Of a DNA stretch of 64,000 nucleotides, positions 63,111-64,000 are shown in pieces. The stretch comes from Maridesulfovibrio sp. GTDB taxonomy: Bacteria; Desulfobacterota; Desulfovibrionia; Desulfovibrionales; Desulfovibrionaceae. The notes beneath the pieces are model-generated. The model was not told where the DNA came from and ran no database searches. It saw only the letters and a list, made by a program, of their open reading frames with translations. The translations under genes were made by a program, and so were the position numbers. Each line of letters opens with the position of its first letter. Positions within the stretch are counted from its first letter, which is position 1. The stretch spans positions 403,001 through 467,000 of the forward strand of contig NZ_OY763930.1 of the NCBI RefSeq assembly GCF_963667685.1. The letters run 5' to 3'.

Positions 63111-64000
63111 TTGAAAAAGCTGCTTCCCCTTTTACCCCGTCCGACCCGCTATCTGGGTTCTGAATGGGGTTCGGTCCACAAGGACCCTGCTAAGGTCAAG
63201 GCTCATATAGCCATTGGTTTCCCGGATCTTTATGAGATCGGCATGTCCTATCTCGGCCAGAAGATACTGTATGAAATTGTTAACCAGCATGAAGATTTTT
63301 ACGCCGAGCGCGTGTATACTCCGTGTCTGGAAACAGCGGAAATCATGCGCGAACACGGCGAACTGCTGGCCACACTTGAAAGCGACACTCCGCTTAAGGA
63401 TGTGGACGCACTGGGAATCAGCCTGACTCACGAGCTTTGCTACACAAACGTGCTATACATGCTCGATCTTTCCGGAATTCCGCTCAAGTCCGCTGACCGC
63501 GACGATTCCTGTCCTTTGGTCATAGGTGGTGGCGGTGCCTGTTTCAACGCCGAACCCGTTGCAGACTTCTTTGATGTGATAATGCTTGGTGACGGCGAAG
63601 AATCCATCATTAAGGTCATGAGCATCATTGCACAGTGCAATGAGCAGGAATTGGGACGAAAAGCGCGGCTGGAGAAACTGGCCGAACTGCCCGGAATATA
63701 TATTCCGGAATTTTTCGATCCGGAGAATCCCGGTGATTTTTTTGTTGAAAAGGCTGTGGTGGAAGATTTCGAACCTATCCCCTTTCCCAAAGAACAGATT
63801 CTGCCTTATGGTCAGGTTATCCACGACCGTCTGACCATGGAAATCGCACGAGGCTGCACCCGTGGCTGCCGATTCTGTCAGGCCGGAATCATTTATCGTC
63901 CGGTACGTGAGCGCACCCCGGACACCCTCACCAAAACCCTTATGGAAGGTTTGGAAGAAACCGGTTACGAAGAGACATCATTTCTATCATTAAGTACAGG
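63111..64000 (+). CDS. B12-binding-domain radical SAM protein (TIGR03960-like), partial at window edge
   Basis: About 296 residues are visible; the C-terminus is outside. Residues 1-190 form a B12-binding-like Rossmann region (ALGISLTHELCYTNVL, GGGGACFNAEPVADFFD, IMLGDGEESI). The radical SAM cluster follows in ARGCTRGCRFCQAG near 246-259 (CX3CX2C) with an EIARG stem before it. Family members use B12 and a 4Fe-4S cluster; the reaction of this subgroup is not established. Start TTG 63111 has AGGG 8 nt upstream. It is consistent with the corrinoid-rich genome. Confidence 0.85.
   Translation, partial: MKKLLPLLPRPTRYLGSEWGSVHKDPAKVKAHIAIGFPDLYEIGMSYLGQKILYEIVNQHEDFYAERVYTPCLETAEIMREHGELLATLESDTPLKDVDALGISLTHELCYTNVLYMLDLSGIPLKSADRDDSCPLVIGGGGACFNAEPVADFFDVIMLGDGEESIIKVMSIIAQCNEQELGRKARLEKLAELPGIYIPEFFDPENPGDFFVEKAVVEDFEPIPFPKEQILPYGQVIHDRLTMEIARGCTRGCRFCQAGIIYRPVRERTPDTLTKTLMEGLEETGYEETSFLSLST

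Noticed and set aside
1..64000. tRNA or rRNA genes
   Set aside because: No cloverleaf with a TTC-containing T-arm or rRNA core sequence was noticed by eye; a covariance scan would settle this.

Overview
The window looks like a chromosomal segment of a marine, mesophilic sulfate reducer of the Desulfovibrio/Maridesulfovibrio group. This rests on gene content and style, not on a marker gene: a CbiK-type cobaltochelatase, CbiR next to CobU, a flavoredoxin-like flavin reductase, an RACo-type corrinoid activator, a moderate GC content, frequent TTG starts, and a family of degenerate intergenic repeats. There is no rRNA, tRNA, CRISPR array, phage or transposase gene that I can recognise, so most of this is core chromosome.

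Layout. 1-2200 (minus): cobamide salvage (cbiR, cobU) leading into a DHH phosphoesterase cut by the window edge, with a 48-residue gene (2339-2485) divergent from it. 2535-5645 (minus): a PHP/zinc-ribbon/UvrD fusion helicase. 5909-7720 (plus): a DxDTT-bearing, terpene-cyclase-like protein. 7754-14912 (minus): flavin reductase, ZupT, NlpC/P60-like lipoprotein, Kef-type antiporter, DksA-like protein, chemoreceptor. 15157-19542: EttA, a diguanylate cyclase and a solute-binding protein. 19612-19945 (minus): a structured RNA gene with its own promoter and terminator. 19982-25255 (minus): pdxA, glgB, glgA, a Nudix hydrolase. 25535-26500 (minus): three tandem 351-bp units, each a sigma-54 promoter driving the same ~68-nt terminator-ended RNA. 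26558-29698: Sua5, a GT2 glycosyltransferase, TrmH. 29853-32788 (plus): a response regulator, a separate HPt protein and a CheA-like kinase that has no HPt domain of its own. 32909-38164 (plus): cbiK, RACo, Rsm22-like methyltransferase, lipB, lipA. 38305-39024 (minus): a DUF4198 protein under a Fur-box-like site. 39367-43245 (plus): retropepsin, inactive transglutaminase-7TM, ATP-grasp ligase and a lipoprotein in one operon. 43256-51999 (minus): recJ, two TPR paralogues, pyrF, gmk, remA, yicC, mtaB and a DEAD helicase. 52280-58258: methyltransferase, RNase H-like nuclease, PilZ protein, and a probable flagellum-linked operon ending the GT9 gene. 58606-64000 (plus): acs with a repeat-containing control region, pirin, tag, a small Sm-like candidate, and a B12-binding radical SAM protein cut by the window edge.

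How parts fit. Corrinoid genes recur (cobU, cbiR, cbiK, RACo, B12-binding radical SAM). Glycogen synthesis (glgA, glgB) is one block. c-di-GMP is represented by a synthase (16891) and a PilZ receptor (54611). RNA and translation maintenance is represented by EttA, Sua5, TrmH, MtaB, YicC, Rsm22 and two helicases. The most unusual items are the sigma-54-driven tandem RNA array, the 334-nt structured RNA after pdxA, the split CheA system, the DxDTT protein, and the four-gene ATP-grasp operon.
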